6,620 bases of DNA, taken from positions 1-6,620 of the forward strand of contig JAEWMT010000014.1 of the NCBI GenBank assembly GCA_023393095.1. The letters are read 5' to 3'. The notes under the pieces were generated by a model. The model saw only the letters and a program-made list of their open reading frames with translations. It ran no database searches and was not told where the DNA came from. This DNA is from Bacillota bacterium (GTDB taxonomy: Bacteria > Bacillota > Clostridia > Lachnospirales > Lachnospiraceae). Made by a program: the position numbers and the translations under genes. This document shows, one piece after another, positions 5,727-6,620 of the stretch (positions within the stretch are counted from its first letter, which is position 1; every line of letters starts with the position of its first letter).

Positions 5727-6620
5727 ATGAAAAAAAGTATTATTGCAGTTGTGATGACAGTAATGATGATGTTATCACTAGTGGCTTGTAGTTCCAAGGA
5801 AAAAACTACAACCACTGATCCCGCAACACCTACAAAGGGCGCTGATACTGCTGCAGCAACACAAGCACCGGACGGTGACAAGGGTGGGGATGTAATTACG
5901 GTAGGTTTTTCACAGGTTGGTGCAGAATCTGATTGGCGTACCGCTAATACAGAATCCATGAAGTCAACTTTTAGTGAAGCAAACGGTTATGAGCTTATCT
6001 TTGATGATGCTCAGCAGAAACAGGAAAATCAGATTGCTGCAATCCGTAACTTTATCCAGCAAGAAGTTGATTACATAGTTCTTGCACCTGTAACTGAGAC
6101 AGGTTGGGACACTGTATTAAAGGAAGCAAAGGATGCAGGTATCCCTGTAATAATCGTTGACCGTATGGTTGATGTATCCGATGACAGCTTATTCACCGCT
6201 TGGGTTGGTTCTAACTTCGAATTAGAAGGTAAAAAAGCAGCAGCTTGGCTTGACTCTTATCTTAAGGCAGCAGGCAAAGATAAGGACACAGTTAATATCG
6301 TTGATATCCAGGGAACAATCGGTGCTTCCGCTCAGATCGGACGTACAAAAGGTCTCGAAGATGCAGTTGCAGCTCATAGTAATTGGAAGCTTTTACAAAA
6401 AACAACAGGTGAATTTACACAGGCAAAAGGCCAGGAAGTTATGGAGTCTATGTTAAAACAGTTCGGTGATAAGATCAATGTTGTTTATTGCGAGAACGAT
6501 AATGAAGCATTCGGTGCAATCGATGCAATCGAAGCAGCAGGTTATAAGGTTGGTTTAGACGGCGACATGATGGTTATGTCCTTTGACTGTACAAAGGCTG
6601 GCTTATCTGATACATTAAGC
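5727..6620 (+). CDS. ytfQ: YtfQ-family sugar ABC transporter substrate-binding lipoprotein, 3'-truncated by the window end
   Basis: This is an extracellular lipoprotein that captures sugar for an ABC importer; 298 codons are visible with no stop before the window edge. AGGAGG (5713-5718) is 8 nt before the ATG. A type II signal peptide (residues 1-20) ends in the lipobox LVAC with lipidated C21. A Thr/Ala/Asp-rich linker (22-54) tethers the periplasmic-binding-protein domain, which starts near 56. Stretches matching E. coli YtfQ, from memory, are VGFSQVGAESDWR (59-71), QQKQENQIAAIRNF (96-109), LAPVTETGWDTVLKEAKDAGIPV (119-141), DRMVDV (145-150), DIQGTIGAS (193-201) and KGQEVMES (234-241). YtfQ binds galactofuranose. 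Relatives elsewhere carry fructose or arabinose, so the ligand is open; the neighbouring AraD suggests L-arabinose or an arabinofuranose. Codons are more biased (ATC, CGT, GAC, TTC) than in the preceding kinase gene, consistent with high expression. The ytfQ symbol is a family label, not proof of ligand. Confidence 0.93.
   Translation, partial: MKKSIIAVVMTVMMMLSLVACSSKEKTTTTDPATPTKGADTAAATQAPDGDKGGDVITVGFSQVGAESDWRTANTESMKSTFSEANGYELIFDDAQQKQENQIAAIRNFIQQEVDYIVLAPVTETGWDTVLKEAKDAGIPVIIVDRMVDVSDDSLFTAWVGSNFELEGKKAAAWLDSYLKAAGKDKDTVNIVDIQGTIGASAQIGRTKGLEDAVAAHSNWKLLQKTTGEFTQAKGQEVMESMLKQFGDKINVVYCENDNEAFGAIDAIEAAGYKVGLDGDMMVMSFDCTKAGLSDTLS

Noticed and set aside
5696..5959. Minus-strand frame of 87 codons over the lipoprotein start
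   Set aside because: It is antisense to the signal peptide, linker and early domain of the YtfQ-like protein. Its hydrophobic stretch mirrors the signal peptide and AT-rich leader.
6250..6456. Plus-strand frame of 68 codons within the lipoprotein gene
   Set aside because: It is out of frame inside strongly conserved YtfQ-family coding sequence, with no ribosome binding site.
1..6620. Mobile element, CRISPR array, tRNA or rRNA
   Set aside because: No transposase, terminal inverted repeats, regularly spaced direct repeats or structured RNA gene was seen on either strand.

Overview
The window looks like a low-GC Firmicute of the class Clostridia, most likely a Lachnospiraceae-type bacterium. 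The evidence is AT-rich spacers, strong AGGAGG-type ribosome binding sites, a YesM/YesN two-component pair, a lipoprotein sugar-binding protein with a Thr/Ala-rich linker, and an AraD plus FGGY-kinase arrangement of the kind known in solventogenic clostridia. All supported genes are on the + strand. The genus assignment is inference.

Region 1 (1-2049) is the end of a pentose catabolic operon. It holds the C-terminal part of L-ribulose-5-phosphate 4-epimerase (AraD), then a complete FGGY-family sugar kinase 55 nt downstream. The kinase probably phosphorylates L-ribulose (an AraK-type, non-AraB kinase) or another pentulose. Together they would take L-ribulose to D-xylulose 5-phosphate. Two hairpins follow the kinase, the second (2101-2163) resembling an intrinsic terminator.

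Region 2 (2050-2547, about 500 nt) has no solid gene. It holds the two hairpins, a 15-bp inverted repeat (2206-2220) just upstream of an extended -10 box (2235-2243), a short reading frame that resembles only the extreme C-terminus of a methyl-accepting chemotaxis protein, and a third hairpin with a T-run (2448-2491) ahead of the next gene.

Region 3 (2548-5603) is a two-component system with the response regulator first: a YesN-type regulator (receiver plus AraC-type DNA-binding domain), overlapped by 34 bp by a YesM-type membrane histidine kinase. The kinase has a small, apparently helical extracytoplasmic domain.

Region 4 (5604-6620) is a 123-nt AT-rich spacer with a consensus -10 box, then the first 298 codons of a lipoprotein of the YtfQ (galactofuranose-type) ABC-transporter substrate-binding family, cut off by the window end. 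The permease and ATPase genes would be expected just beyond.

Working model (inference): the histidine kinase senses extracellular pentose or furanose sugar, perhaps through the binding protein. The regulator then activates the transporter promoter upstream of the lipoprotein gene, and the imported sugar feeds the AraD/kinase pathway upstream. No phage, insertion sequence, CRISPR array, tRNA or rRNA was seen. I see an ordinary but coherent sugar-utilisation locus, not a clearly new type of system.
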